Below are positions 41,950-53,361 of a stretch of 64,000 nt of DNA, one piece after another. Position numbers and translations under genes: made by a program. The notes under the pieces are model-generated. The model did no database searches and was not told the origin of the DNA. It saw only the letters and a list, made by a program, of their open reading frames with translations. Within the stretch, counting starts at the first letter, position 1. The number at the start of each line of letters is the position of its first letter. Source of the DNA: Anodontia alba (lineage: Eukaryota; Mollusca; Bivalvia; Lucinida; Lucinidae); contig OZ024828.1 in assembly GCA_964016985.1 (NCBI GenBank), forward strand, positions 85,638,308 through 85,702,307, written 5' to 3'.

Positions 41950-43865
41950 TATACCCCCAACCAGAGCTACCGCCACTTTTTAAAGAGCACAAAGTATGTA
42001 GCTTTGACTCTGGAGATGGCAGTTGTATGTTATATGTTATAACATTGAAAGAATTCAATCACACATAATGTGAAGCCCTTGATCTCAAAGGTCAGGAACA
42101 GGTGCAGGGATTGAGCTAATTAAAACTTTAGCCCTATAACTATCACCATAGACCAATGAAATCAATGTTTTTATAATATAAGCAAAAATGACATTTGTAT
42201 GAAAAGTCTGTTACCTTGACTTAAAAGCCATACCCCAGCTTGGGGATGGTGCCGAGAAAAACTTTAGACCTATATATACCATCATGCTTAATATTAATGA
42301 AACCAATGAAAGGGTCTTCATAATATAGCTATATAAATTTTAATGAAAATTTTAACGTGACCTGCCTACTCAGTGTCCTCTACATATCGGTAAAGTATCA
42401 CGAAAATATCTTAAAAGAATTTTTAGAGTTATTGCCCACACAAGATTTAAATAACCAAGGGCAAAAACTGCAGAATGGAGTTGGTTAGAGTGTCATTCTT
42501 GAATGTAATATGCCTACTCAGTGTCCTCTACATATTGGTGAAGTATCATGAAAATATCTTAACGTGTTTTAAAGTTATGGTTTGCACAAAATTTTTACAA
42601 TTTCGGAGACAAGGGGATATAACTCATGGACCAAGTCAGTTAGAGTTGTCTTTCTTGTACCCGACACCCCTACCAAATGCCCTCCACAACCTGACAGTTT
42701 CATGAAAATAGCTCAAAGGGTACTTAAGAGTTATGGGGGGCACAATAATACATTTATGGACAGACAGATGGATGGATGGATTCCATGCTGATAGCTATAT
42801 CCCCTAAACCTATCAGTAGGAAGATAACAAAATTCAGCAAAAAAGGTCTTGATGGTATAGGTATATAAACTTAGATGCAATTTTTTTTACTTTTATATGA
42901 AATTTCTAAGTCCGTGACTTTGACCTCAAGGTCATACCCCGGGATGGGGATCATGCTGAGTAAAACTCTAGACCTATATCTATCAACAAGTAAAATATAA
43001 ATGAAAGTCCTCAAAGGGTCTTGATGGTATAGCTATATAAACATAAACATAAAAATTTTGACTTTTTATGAACTAAGTCTGTGACCTTGACCCCAATGTT
43101 ATCCCCCGGAGTAGGATTGGTGCTGATAAAAACTTAAGCCCTTTATCTACCATCAGGCCAAATATGAATGAAATCTATCAAAGGGTCTTCATATTATAAG
43201 GTCTTATAAACTTTAACGTAAAAACTTTGACCCTAAGACAAAAATAAAGTATGAATGAATAATGCTTCAACGGACGGACAGACAGAGGAACAAATTCCTT
43301 GCTGATAGCTATATCCGCTCAACCTTCCAGTTAATGGATAATGAAATTTAACAAAAGGTCTTGATGATATGGCTATATAAACTTAATCTAAACATTTTTT
43401 ACTTTTATATGAAAATTCTAAGATTGTGACCTTGACCTCGGTCACACCCGGGCTGGGGATCATACTGAGTAAGACACTAGGCGGATATCTACCAACATGT
43501 CAAACATAAATGAAATTCCTCAAGGGTCTTGATGATATAGCTATATAAACTTAAACACAAAAAACTTTGAATTTTTTATGAAAATTCAAAGTCCGTGACC
43601 TTGACCCCAAGGTCACCCCCAGGGTGGGGATGGTGTTGATAAAAACTTGAGACCTACATGTATATCTACCATCATGCCAAATACAATTAAAATCCATCTT
43701 TAAATAAAGGGCATCATTAAAAGGGTCTTCAAAATATGAGGTCTTATAAACTTTAACGCAAAAACTTTGACCCTGTGACGGAAAGATGAACAAACGAACA
43801 AACAAACGTACAAACGGAAAAGCGAAAACTATATACCCCCACATACTTCGTATGTTGGGGGTATA
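41950..43865. mobile_element. Pearl-like tandem-unit element, family I
   Basis: TATACCCCCAAC at the left is inverted as GTTGGGGGTATA at the right, and a terminal hairpin (TATACCCCCACATAC with its complement) closes the element. Inside are diverged units with GTGACCTTGACC, AAACTTTAGACCTATAT, AAAGGGTCTTCATAATATA and TATAAACTTAAAC blocks, and GGACGGACAGACAGAGG near 43271. ORFs are repeat artefacts; no transposase seen. Confidence 0.72.
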
Positions 43866-44154
43866 ATAATAGACAATAAAGGAGCAGTATTTTTCAACAT
43901 ACTTTTTTAATTAGATATTTCTATTCTTTGTTCAAGCAAGTTGATGTTTAGTAGGTTGATAGCCAAATTAGCAAGATGTTTAGAATTGAGAGGAATGGAT
44001 ACACTTTCAGCTGAAGGAAATGTCAAAATTGTTTTTGCCTCCTTTCTGAAAAGGTGTCTATTCTAAAAGAGAAAGTCCTCAAATTTTGTGTAATCCCCTT
44101 TTCTGAAGAGCTTGGATCAAGCAGTAAGTTGTCTTCTTATAAATAAATAAATAA

Positions 44155-44475
44155 AAATGTGAAATGATAATACCCCGCCACTATCGTGTGGTGAGAAGAT
44201 AACTGTCAAAAAGCAACAAAATTTACCCATTAGCAATACCAAACCAGATCTCCACAATATCAATGTACATACAAAGTTTGGCAAAAATCCATTGATATTT
44301 ACTCGAAGTTATCATCCAGAAAAGAAAATACAGACAGTATACTTCTGTGTCTGTGTCGGTACACAGTACCGTTGTGTGTCCAATTTTCCAAGAAATTCTT
44401 GGAAAATCAGACACACAGGCAACATTTTGAAGAAACATGTCAGTTGGCTTGTGTGTCTATGGAATAAGTCTTATT
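44155..44475. mobile_element. Family D fragment with TGTGTGTC hairpin
   Basis: GAAATGATAATACCCCGCCA and one unit (AGATCTCCACAATATCAATG), then a hairpin-bearing tail (CCAATTTTCCAAGAAATTCT, GGCTTGTGTGTCTATGGAAT) related to 17880-17985 in the second family D copy. Confidence 0.65.
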
Positions 44476-44484
44476 GAAATTTGA

Positions 44485-44555
44485 TTGAGTTGAGTTTTTA
44501 CGGCCCAGTCAACCCATCAGAGTCATGTTGAGCTGGTCAGTTTACCTAATCACTA
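44485..44555 (-). mobile_element. SINE S1 3'-end fragment (minus)
   Basis: TTGAGTTTTTACGGCCCAGT and GTCATGTTGAGCTGGTCAGT; the body breaks off at about 44555. Confidence 0.65.
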
Positions 44556-44840
44556 TAATTTTAGCTATTTTTAAATCCCCCTACCTAAGCAACATTCTTA
44601 CCTAATTAGGGACAAATCGCTTCAATGGCTTTGGAGGAGTTGTCATTTGAAAGTGTTAACAGATGGACGGACAGACAACAGACAAAATGTGATCACTATA
44701 GCTCATCCTGAGCATAGCTCAGGTGAGCTAAATAAGAAAAAATATTTCAAAATGTCATCTGCTGAAATTTTTACCCAGCATGCAAAGTGTTAACCATGCA
44801 ATATTAATTTGAAAATATCGAAGCAATAAATTTAAATGTT

Positions 44841-45148
44841 GGCCTCGGTGGCTCAGTTGGATGCGCCGTCCGGCTGGAGACCAGGAGGTCGTGGGTTCAA
44901 CCCCCGCCGAGGTCGGCAACATTCTTTTGTGGAGATTGATCGTGAAATATTTTCTACGGTCATTCTCTTCCTTCCGCTGATTTAAGAAGGGCAATTGTCA
45001 ATTTCTGGCGAAAGAATGTGCACAATACTGGTTAACCGTTTAGAGGACTAAGCCTGCCCAGTAAATGTGTGGCTAGGTAAACTGACCGCGCTCGACATGA
45101 CCCCACTGGGTTGACTGGGTTGTAAAACCTCAACACAAACAAACAAAC
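44841..45148 (+). mobile_element. SINE family S1, full-length (plus)
   Basis: A box GGTGGCTCAGTTGG, B box GGGTTCAACCCC, body, and tail AACACAAACAAACAAAC. The 13-bp direct repeat AAATTTAAATGTT flanks it (44828-44840, 45149-45161). Confidence 0.92.
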
Positions 45149-45537
45149 AAATTTAAATGTTATTTTTAGATTTTTTCTGGATTTAACAGTCCTAAGCAGC
45201 AGACGTTAAAGTTCTAAGAGCAAGAAATAGAATTCTTGAGAAATAAATTGAGCCTCACCATGAGAAACTGAATCTTTGGGACATATGCGAACCTGATCCT
45301 GATCACCTGGCAAAGCAAGCCATACAGTCTGTTACCATTTAGTGTGCTGGGTGAAGTTTTCAGCAGATGACTTTTGAAATATTTCTATGTGTCCCAGAAA
45401 ACAGGCTTTGACAGAAATGTAGAAGCCTGCTTTCTGGGAAAAATTTGAAAAATATCACCAGTTTGTCTTTTGCTGAATTGATCACAGAGTGGTAAAGATT
45501 AAGGGCGTTTGCTGAACACTTCTACAGTCTATACTGC

Positions 45538-45724
45538 ATAGCTACAGATAAGGTGGGGAGGGGGGGGGGGGGGGTGGTCCACATATTTCATCTTATTACT
45601 CGATGAAAACATATGTTGTGGGTACTCATTAGACTAATGAGTATCCACAACATATGTTTTTGTCAAGAAATAAGAAAACTATCATTACTTTTCGGTTGTA
45701 AAAAGCGTCTTATCGAGCTATGCT
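45538..45724. mobile_element. Family C MITE with poly(G) run
   Basis: Ends CATAGCTACAGATAAGG and GCGTCTTATCGAGCTATG are inverted. The core GTGGGTACTCATTAGAC is shortened. A run of about 20 G (45553-45573) lies in the left part. Confidence 0.75.
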
Positions 45725-45992
45725 ATTGTATCCAATGATTCTATAAGCTGTCAGATCAGGTTTTATTATGTTACTGATACATTTTGTTGCTGGTACTGAC
45801 ATTCAAGGCCATGTCACTGTGATATACTGGGAAATGGACCAAATATACTCTTGCTATTTCAGCAATCATTAGGCTGTCTTTGGTTGATACATATTTCAAT
45901 GTTTAGCTTGCCTGGACAAATTTTTAGCAGACATTTTGAAATATTTTTCACATTTTTCCCAGAAATCCTGAATGGCTATTTCTGCAGAAAAA

Positions 45993-46036
45993 CACACACA
46001 CACACTCACACACACACACACACACACACAGACACA

Positions 46037-46103
<67 letters not shown>
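45993..46103. repeat. (CA)n microsatellite
   Basis: About 55 CA dinucleotides with a few interruptions. It generates false His-Thr and Cys-Val ORFs. Confidence 0.97.
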
Positions 46104-46106
<3 letters not shown>

Positions 46107-46880
46107 TTGCTCCAAATTCATGTAAATGTTCTGTTGAATAGTGCTTTAGTCTGCATTCTTTGAAAAACAGAAGGCACGCCTAACAGATGGTGATCAACAA
46201 AATACCTTAAGTCAATAGTGATCATTATTAGCATTCATGTGGTAAGGGGCAGAATACCTGGATGTGTCAATAAACATATGGATGCTGTGGCTTAGGTGAG
46301 GATTCTACACACAGGTACATGGGTAGAGTGTTTGAGGAGCTACACACTTCTCCACTCTTATAATTCGCAATATCTGATAGACGTACCCTTTCTGAAGCAG
46401 CAACAATCTAAATTTGGAGGCATGAAGAGCCTCTTCCCCAGTCATCTAACCTTTAAAATGTGAAGAAAACCTGCATCTGAAAATGTCATCTGCTGAATAT
46501 TCTTGCAAACTTTTCAAACCTATTTTTGCATACAGGCAAACAGTGTGCACCCTGATCAGACTGCTCCTATAGGCAAAAGCTGACATGCTTCATGAAAAAT
46601 TTGTTTGAAGACTGGAGAATAAGCTCTTCATGCCTCCAATTGATCAGTGTGTTAGCCCTTAAAATGCCAATCTCAACAACTGCGATTTGCTTGGTCATCT
46701 GCTTGTGATTTTAAAAGTCATTTTTGCAAACAGCTTGATCCGATGTAAACTGTAGGAGTTAGCCGGAAACCAAAAAAGTTAACAGGCAGACAACAGACCT
46801 TGTAACATAATACATCCCGTTTTTCAAATGGGCCTTCTGAAAACAGTTACTAGTTTATATTTAGTAGGGACGTGGTCGGG
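46104..46880. other. No gene recognised
   Basis: Unassigned sequence. A single core arm (GCAAACAGTGTGCACCCTGA) occurs at 46538. Confidence 0.4.
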
Positions 46881-47963
46881 CTCAGTAGGTGTCGTGATAA
46901 TGACAGCTCTCACTCCATTTTGTATTTTTCTCCCCATGAGTTTTTGTGGGTATGGCTAGTGGGCGCCATATCTCCCATATGCTTTGGAATATTTTGACAA
47001 TATTTGGTAATGAGTTTTTGTGGATCAAGTCACATGCAAGTATGACTTGCTTCTTCACTTTTCGAGTTATCTCCCCTAACAATATTTGGTAAATGAAACC
47101 TTGTGGTTGTGATAACTCCAGCCTTTCAGATATATTGATAAATAGTAGGATTGTACATTAGGTTGAGAAGGCATGGCAGATAAAAACCACAATGCCTGGT
47201 GCCACAGTTTTTGAGTTATCTCTCGACAGTATTTGGTAACAGAAACCTTGTGATTTTGATATTTCTTAACACTGTTTCAGATATATTGATAATACTGGGT
47301 AGGACTACACACAGTTGAGAAGGCCTTTCACATACAGGAAGCACAACTCTAGGTGCCATGTTTTTTTTAAGTTATCTCCTATGACAGTATTTAGTACCAA
47401 AACTTTGTGATCATGGTAACTTGAACACCCTTTCAGATATATGTATGACACTTGGTAGGATTGTACGTGGTTGAGAAGGCATGTCATGTACAAAAATTAG
47501 AACTCTAGTTATCTCCCCTGGTAGTATTTGGTAATTATTACTAATCGTGATAACTCAACACCCCTTCTTGTATATTGATGGTACTTGGTAGGATATTACA
47601 AGAGATTGAGAATGCATGTTGCATACAAGAAATACAAATCTGGGTGCTGCGGTTTTTAGTTATTTCCTCTGACAGTATTTGGTAATAGAAACAATGTGAC
47701 CGCCATAATTCCAACATCTTTTGAGATATATTGATAATAACTAGTAGGATTGTACATAAGGTTGAGAAGGGAAGTCGCATACAAGAACCACAACTCTGGA
47801 TGCAGTAGATTAGTTAACTCCCCTGACAGTATTTGGTAATAGAAACCTTTTGATCGCTATAACTTCCAACAGTCTTGGAGATATATTGAGGATACTTGGT
47901 AGAATTGTACACTAGTTTGAAAAGTTTAAGTTGCGTACAAGAACCACGACTCTGGATGCTGCC
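46881..47963. repeat. Tandem array G, ~165-bp units, segment 1
   Basis: Units contain GACAGTATTTGGTAATAGAA, AACCTTGTGATC, TCAGATATATTGATAATAC, GGTAGGATTGTACA and GAGAAGGCATG. The array continues at 48816-49525, 49664-49766 and 51120-51200 around later insertions. Confidence 0.85.
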
Positions 47964-48262
47964 AGCCTCGGTGGCTCAGTTGGATGCGCCGTCCGACTGG
48001 AGACCAGAAGGTCCCGGGTTCAACCCCTGCCGAGGTCGGCAACATTCTTTTGTGGAGATTGATCATGAAATATTTTCTACGGTCATTCTCTCACTTCTGC
48101 TGATTCAAGAAGGGCAGTTGTCGGTTTCTGGCGAAAGAATATGCACAAAACTGGTTAACCGCTTAGAGGACAAAGCCTGCCCAGTAAACGTGTGGTTAGG
48201 TAAACTGACCGCGCTCGACATGACCCCACTGGATTGACTGGGCTGTAAAACCTCAAAACAAA
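47964..48262 (+). mobile_element. SINE family S1 (plus) inside array G
   Basis: Full head (GCCTCGGTGGCTCAGTTGGA), B box GGGTTCAACCCC, body and CAAAACAAACAAA tail. It apparently entered a unit at GGATGCTGC. Confidence 0.88.
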
Positions 48263-48670
48263 CAAAACCACCATCACCATACGTATTATATAGGGGGTAT
48301 ATAGTTTTCGTCTTTTCCGTAACAATGTGTGTGTGTTGTGTGTGTTTTCTTTTTTTATCATTCCCTTTTTTTTTTTAACATTTTTCTTTTTCTCCAATAA
48401 ATTTTTGTCAAAGATTTCCCAGGATGTACAGCACCTAGGATTTTGAAATTTTGTACAAATATTCGGTTTGACTTCTTGTATAGTTGTATCGTGTAAGAGA
48501 GAATCAGCATCATCATACTGATCAGTCCGTTAGTCCATTTTTTCTTTTTCTCCAATGAAATTTTTTGTCAAAGATTCTCAGGAACTACTGCACCTAGGAT
48601 TTTGAAATTTGGTACAAACACTGGAAATGACTAGTTGTATTGGTAAGAGAGAATGAGCATCCTCATTATT
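48263..48670. repeat. Two ~155-bp CTTTTTCTCC units inside array G
   Basis: Units start CTTTTTCTCCAAT and include CACCTAGGATTTTGAAATTT and GTAAGAGAGAAT. Preceded by ATTATATAGGGGGTATATAG, like the ends of tandem-unit elements. Confidence 0.7.
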
Positions 48671-48815
48671 AGTTTCTGGCGAAAGAATGTGCACAATACT
48701 GGTTAACTGCTTAGAGGACTAAGCCTGCCCAGTAAATGTGTGGTTAGGTAAACTGACCGCGCTCGACTTGACCCCATTGGGTTGACTGGGCCATAAAACC
48801 TCAACACAAACAAAT
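48671..48815 (+). mobile_element. SINE S1, 3' part only (plus)
   Basis: Starts at AGTTTCTGGCGAAAGAATG in the middle of the body and runs to CAACACAAACAAA; the head is absent. Confidence 0.85.
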
Positions 48816-49525
48816 TCTGGATGCTGCAGTTTTTGAGTTATTGCCGATAATATTTGGTAATAGAAACCTTTGATTACTATAACTCCCAACACTCTTGGAG
48901 ATATATTGATGATACTTGGTAAAATTGTACACTAGTTTGAATAGGAATGTTGTGTACAAGAACCATGACTCTGGATGCTGCAGTTTTTGAGTTATTGCCC
49001 TGATAATATTTGTTAATAGAAACCTTTGATTACTATAACTCCCAACACTCTTGGAGATATATTGATGATACTTGGTAGAATTGTACACTAGTTTGAAAAG
49101 GTTAAATTGTGTACAAGAACCATGACTCTGGATGCTGCAGTTTTCGAGTTATTGCCCTGATAATATTTGTTAATAGAAACCTTTGATTACTATAACTCCC
49201 AACACTCTTGGAGATATATTGATGATACTTGGTAGAATTGTACACTAGTCTGAAAAGGTTAAATTGTGTACAAGAACCATAACTCTGGATGCTGCAGTTT
49301 TTGAGTTATTGCCCTGATAATATTTGTTAATAGAAACCTTTGATTACTATAACTCCCAACACTCTTGGAGATATATTGATGATACTTGGTAGAATTGTAC
49401 ACTAGTTTGAAAAGGTTAAGTTGCATACAAGAACCATGACTCTGGATGCTGCAGTTTTTGAGTTATTGCCCTGATAATATTTGTTAATAGAAACCTTTGA
49501 TTACTATAACTCCCAACACTCTTGG
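48816..49525. repeat. Tandem array G, segment 2
   Basis: Four highly similar ~165-bp units (TTTGAGTTATTGCCCTGATA, CTTTGATTACTATAACTCCC, CTTGGTAGAATTGTACACTA), more alike than segment 1, implying recent local duplication. Confidence 0.88.
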
Positions 49526-49663
49526 TTTGTGTTGAGTTTTACGGCCCAGTCAACCCAATGGGATCATGTTGAGCGTGGTCAGTTTACCTAACCACACGTT
49601 TACTGGGCAGGCTTAGTCCTCTAAGCAGTTAACCAGTATTGTGCACATTCTTTCGCCAGAAAT
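49526..49663 (-). mobile_element. SINE S1, 3' part only (minus), clean TSD
   Basis: The 15-bp direct repeat TCCCAACACTCTTGG flanks it (49511-49525, 49664-49678). It includes only the last ~138 bp of S1, with the break at the same body position as the 48671 copy. Confidence 0.9.
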
Positions 49664-49766
49664 TCCCAACACTCTTGGAGATATATTGATGATACTTGGT
49701 AAAATTGTACACTTGTTTGAAAAGGCATGTTGTGTACAAGAACCACAACTGGGATGTTGCAGTTTT

Positions 49767-51119
49767 TAGCTCACCTGAGCAAAAGCTCAGGGTGAGCTAT
49801 TGTCATCACCCTATGTCCGTCGTCCATTGTTCGTCGTCAACAATTAGTTTGTTAACACTCTAGAGGTCACAGTTTTGACCCAATCTTGATGAAACTTGGT
49901 AAGAATGTTTGCCTCTATGAAATCTAGATCAAGTTCGATACTGGGTTACTTGGGGTCAAAAACTAGGTCACCAGGTCAAATCAAAGGAAAAACTTAACAC
50001 TCTACAGGTCATAGTTTTGACCCAATCTTGATGAAACTTACTCAAAATGTTTGCCTCTATTAAATCTAGGTCAAGTTCAAAACTGGGTCACTTGGGGTCA
50101 AAAACTAGGTCACCGGGCCAGATCAGCAGAAAACCTTGTTAACACTCTAGCGGTCACATTTTTGAAGCAATCATCATGAATCTTGCTCAATATATTTGTC
50201 TTGATGATTTCTAGGTCAAGTTCAAAACTGGGTCACCTGGGGTCAAAACTAGGTCACCTGGCCAGATCAGCAGAAAACCTTGTTAACACTCTAGCAGTCA
50301 CATTTTAGAAGCAATCATCATGAATCTTGCTCAATATGTTTGTCTTGATGATTTATGGGTCGAGGTCGAAACTGGGTCACTTGGAGTCGAAAACTAGGTC
50401 ACCGGGCCAAATCAGCAGAAAACCTTGTTAACACTCTAGCGGTCACATTTTTGAAGCAATAATCATGAATCTTGCTCAAAATGTTTGTCTTGATGATTTC
50501 TAGGTCAGGTTCGAAACTGGGTCACGTGGTGTCAAAAACTAGGTCACCAGGCCAAACCTGCAGAAAACCTTGTTAACACTCTAGCGGTCACATTTTTGAA
50601 GCAATTATCATGAATCTTGCTCAAAATGTTTGTCTTGATGAGTTCTAGGATATGTTTGAAACTGGGTCACTTGGGGTCAAAAACTAGGTCACTGGGCCAA
50701 ATCAGCAGAAAACCTTGTTAACACTCTAGCGGTCACATTTTTGAAACAATCATCATGAATCTGGCTCAAAAGGTTTGTCTTGATGATTTCTAGGTGAAGT
50801 TCGAAACTGGAACACCTGGGGTCAAAAACTAGGTCACCTGGCCAAATAAGCGTAAAATCTTGTTATCACTCTAGCGGTCACATTTTTCAAGCAATCATCA
50901 TGAATCTTGCACAAAATGTTTGTCTTGATGATTTCTAGGTCAAGTTCTAAACTGGGTCGCTTGGTATCAAAAACTAGGTCACCAGGCCAAATCAGCAGAA
51001 AACTTTATAATCATTTTGAACTTTGATCAGAATGTTTGCCTTGATCAGTTCTAGATCAGGCTCTCAAAGTGCTATGTTGCTCAGGTGAGCGTTACAGGGC
51101 CACCATGGCCCTCTTGTTT
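49767..51119. mobile_element. Pearl/Helentron-like element, family F
   Basis: Starts AGCTCACCTGAGC with an inner inversion, and ends with TTGCTCAGGTGAGCG, a GGGCCACCATGGCCC hairpin and TCTTGTTT. Seven to eight units of ~160 bp lie between, each with AACTGGGTCACTTGGGGTCA and ACTAGGTCACC. Sub-terminal inverted repeats plus a 3' hairpin and insertion at a T run fit Helentron-associated elements. No Rep/helicase gene. Confidence 0.78.
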
Positions 51120-51200
51120 AGTTATTGCCCTGATAATATTTGGAAATAGAAATCTTTGATTGCTGTATCTCCAACACCCTTTGAGAGATACTGTATATCC

Positions 51201-51795
51201 TTGCAGATGTCTTGCTGTACTTTGCAGAATGTATTTGAGTTGAGGATTAGAGGGTGTGTTGTATTTCTAATGAAATTTCTGCGCATGCACAATCTTCTGA
51301 AGGCCATACTGGCTTTCGGTCTGAGGATCTGCCATCTCTTCTGATGGCTATTTTTTTTAAAGGCAACAATATGTTTTATACTTTTGTTCTTTGCAAGATG
51401 ATTATGATGAGATTTGTGTGCGAGCTACAAGGCAAGTGAACACAAAGCAAGAAATGTCATGTTAAATTTTAATCTTCATATATTATGGCCTTTACCGTAC
51501 AACAAGTATAGCAGTATAGACCATGTCTGTACAGTACAAACACAAGAAACATGTTCTCGGAACACAAATTCTTTCGCCTTACACATACTGCAAAAAATCC
51601 AAGCCAGCATTTATATCCGTGCTGTTTGGTCAGGATCTCAGCTATTTACCTCATTAAATGCATGTACATTCTGCCATTTTTACCAAAAATATCGAACAGA
51701 CATGCATCAGATATCCCAGAATTATCACCAAATACTAGTCCTTAATTCCTCTGATGGACTTGTTCTAATTTTAGGTCATCCTTTCCACTCTCTGG
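51201..51795. other. No gene recognised
   Basis: A 128-codon ORF (51414-51800) has no recognisable motif and mixed base composition; treated as chance. Confidence 0.45.
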
Positions 51796-52315
51796 GTTAA
51801 TGCAGCAGACAACAAATCTATATTTTTGTTATTTTTCACAAAAAACCGGATTAGACATTTCATGCAAACTGGCTCCAATGGAGACAATTTGCATGAAATG
51901 TCAAAACCTGATTTCAAGGAAAAAGGAAAAATACAGTCAAACCTCGTTATCTCGAACTCGCTTATTTCCAGTTACCGTTTATCTCGAAGTGAAACTCTGG
52001 TCCCTGTTTTAACATGAAACTATGACAACAGGTAACAAAATAATGTGGAAAAGAGGAGAAAGGAGCAATTTCTCCTCTTTTCCACATTATTTTATATATA
52101 TATATTTCTAACTTCAGGAGTCAAATTACACATTCATTTGTTAAATGTTGTTGTTCAATTTATTGTTTTCCTCACTCTCTCAACTCTGATATGTCGAAGT
52201 ACAGATATCTCGAAGTGTTTCAGTGAGTCCCTTGGAATTAGAGATAACTAGAGTCGACTGTATTTCAAAATGTCTTCTGTTGAAAGTATAACCCAGCATT
52301 CTAAGTGTTGAAGTG
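51796..52315. mobile_element. Family P MITE interrupted by a family J MITE
   Basis: CATTTCATGCAAACTGGC pairs with AATTTGCATGAAATGTC. After GAAAAATA the family J insert begins; the host resumes TTTCAAAATGTCTTCTG and ends near ACCCAGCATTCTAAGTGTT. Confidence 0.75.
51934..52260. mobile_element. Family J MITE, copy 3
   Basis: Left CAGTCAAACCTCGTTATCTC, right end GATAACTAGAGTCGACTG, TA on both sides. Inserted into the family P element. Confidence 0.85.
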
Positions 52316-52411
52316 TCTGAATATTCAAGAGTAATTTCCACAGGTAAAAACGAAGACACCGACCAGAAGGCAAAGATACCGGCTAACCTAGCTCTTTCGC
52401 TGCTTGTATAG

Positions 52412-52920
52412 AGAGAAATGTTAGCTTTCCTACAACATGCCTTATTTCTGGTGCAACATGTAATTCAAGAAGTTACAAGATTGTCCCAAAACATTCAACA
52501 CACTCCCCGCTCTTTGCAACTGCTTGTTTGCTTCAAAGTCATGTCTGACAAAGGCTATATTACAAATTTTCATAAAGCTTCTGCATTAACAGGAAGTTGA
52601 ACAGAAAGTGGTCTGAAAATTTCTTGCAATCCTCCCTATTATGGCTTGTGTTCAATACTACACATAACACTGGAAAAAGTCCTTATTGCCTGTGAATTCA
52701 GTCTGATCTGAACACATTTTTTTCCTTCACAAAGAGAATTAACTGGATACTGTAGAAAGTTGATGGAACAGAAAAATCCTGAAGAGATTGCAAAGATTTG
52801 AAGCTAATCTGCATATGGCAGGCCTTTTTTCTTGCATGGTGTATCACATCTTTGTTTGCTTCACTCCATTCTCCTGAGATTTTCTTAACCAGTTTTAATG
52901 ACCTGTAAGGAATCTCGGTA
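52412..52920. other. No gene recognised
   Basis: Unassigned sequence after a possible terminal exon (52344-52411, see findings). No coding signal. Confidence 0.35.
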
Positions 52921-52924
52921 TGTT

Positions 52925-53100
52925 CTTAAACCATTATAGTCGGGAGACCCATAAAAGGGTAATTGGCAAATAGTGCAGACCCAGATCAGACACTGCAGAA
53001 TGCAGCATCTGATCAGGGTCTCCACTGTTTGCGAACAGTTTAGCCAATTTTCTCTAGGAATATGTAAATCTCATAACTGGACGTACGATAAAATTGAAAC
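52925..53100. mobile_element. Family M MITE
   Basis: CGGGAGACCCATAAAAGGGT, then a core with GACCCAGATCAGACACTGCA and complement, then TTAGCCAATTTTCTCTAGG. Confidence 0.65.
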
Positions 53101-53361
53101 TGGACTCTTCCAATATATAGTGTGGGAGTCTATTCAGTGTACAATGGGTTAAGGGTAAGTATTTCAAGACCATAGAAAGTGAAGGTGGGTTCCTTGTAGT
53201 TTCTACCCCTACAAGTGACATGTATTCAGTGTCACTACAAGGAGAGTTTATTGCAATTTTTAACCCATTTTGGACTGAATGAACTTCCCCATACTATTTA
53301 TTGGAAGATTCTAATTATAGTTCTACGCATGTCAGGCTATGTGATTTAGATATTCCTAGAG

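Noticed and set aside
44841..44920. tRNA gene
   Set aside because: tRNA-like head of SINE S1 with perfect target duplications around the whole SINE.
45851..46163. His/Thr- and Cys/Val-repeat ORFs
   Set aside because: They are translations of the (CA)n microsatellite on either strand.
47896..48237. 113-residue ORF including a tRNA-like head
   Set aside because: It is the S1 SINE read through; the same peptide pieces appear at every S1 copy.
51414..51800. 128-residue ORF
   Set aside because: No motif, no family resemblance and no start or splice context; chance opening in unassigned DNA.
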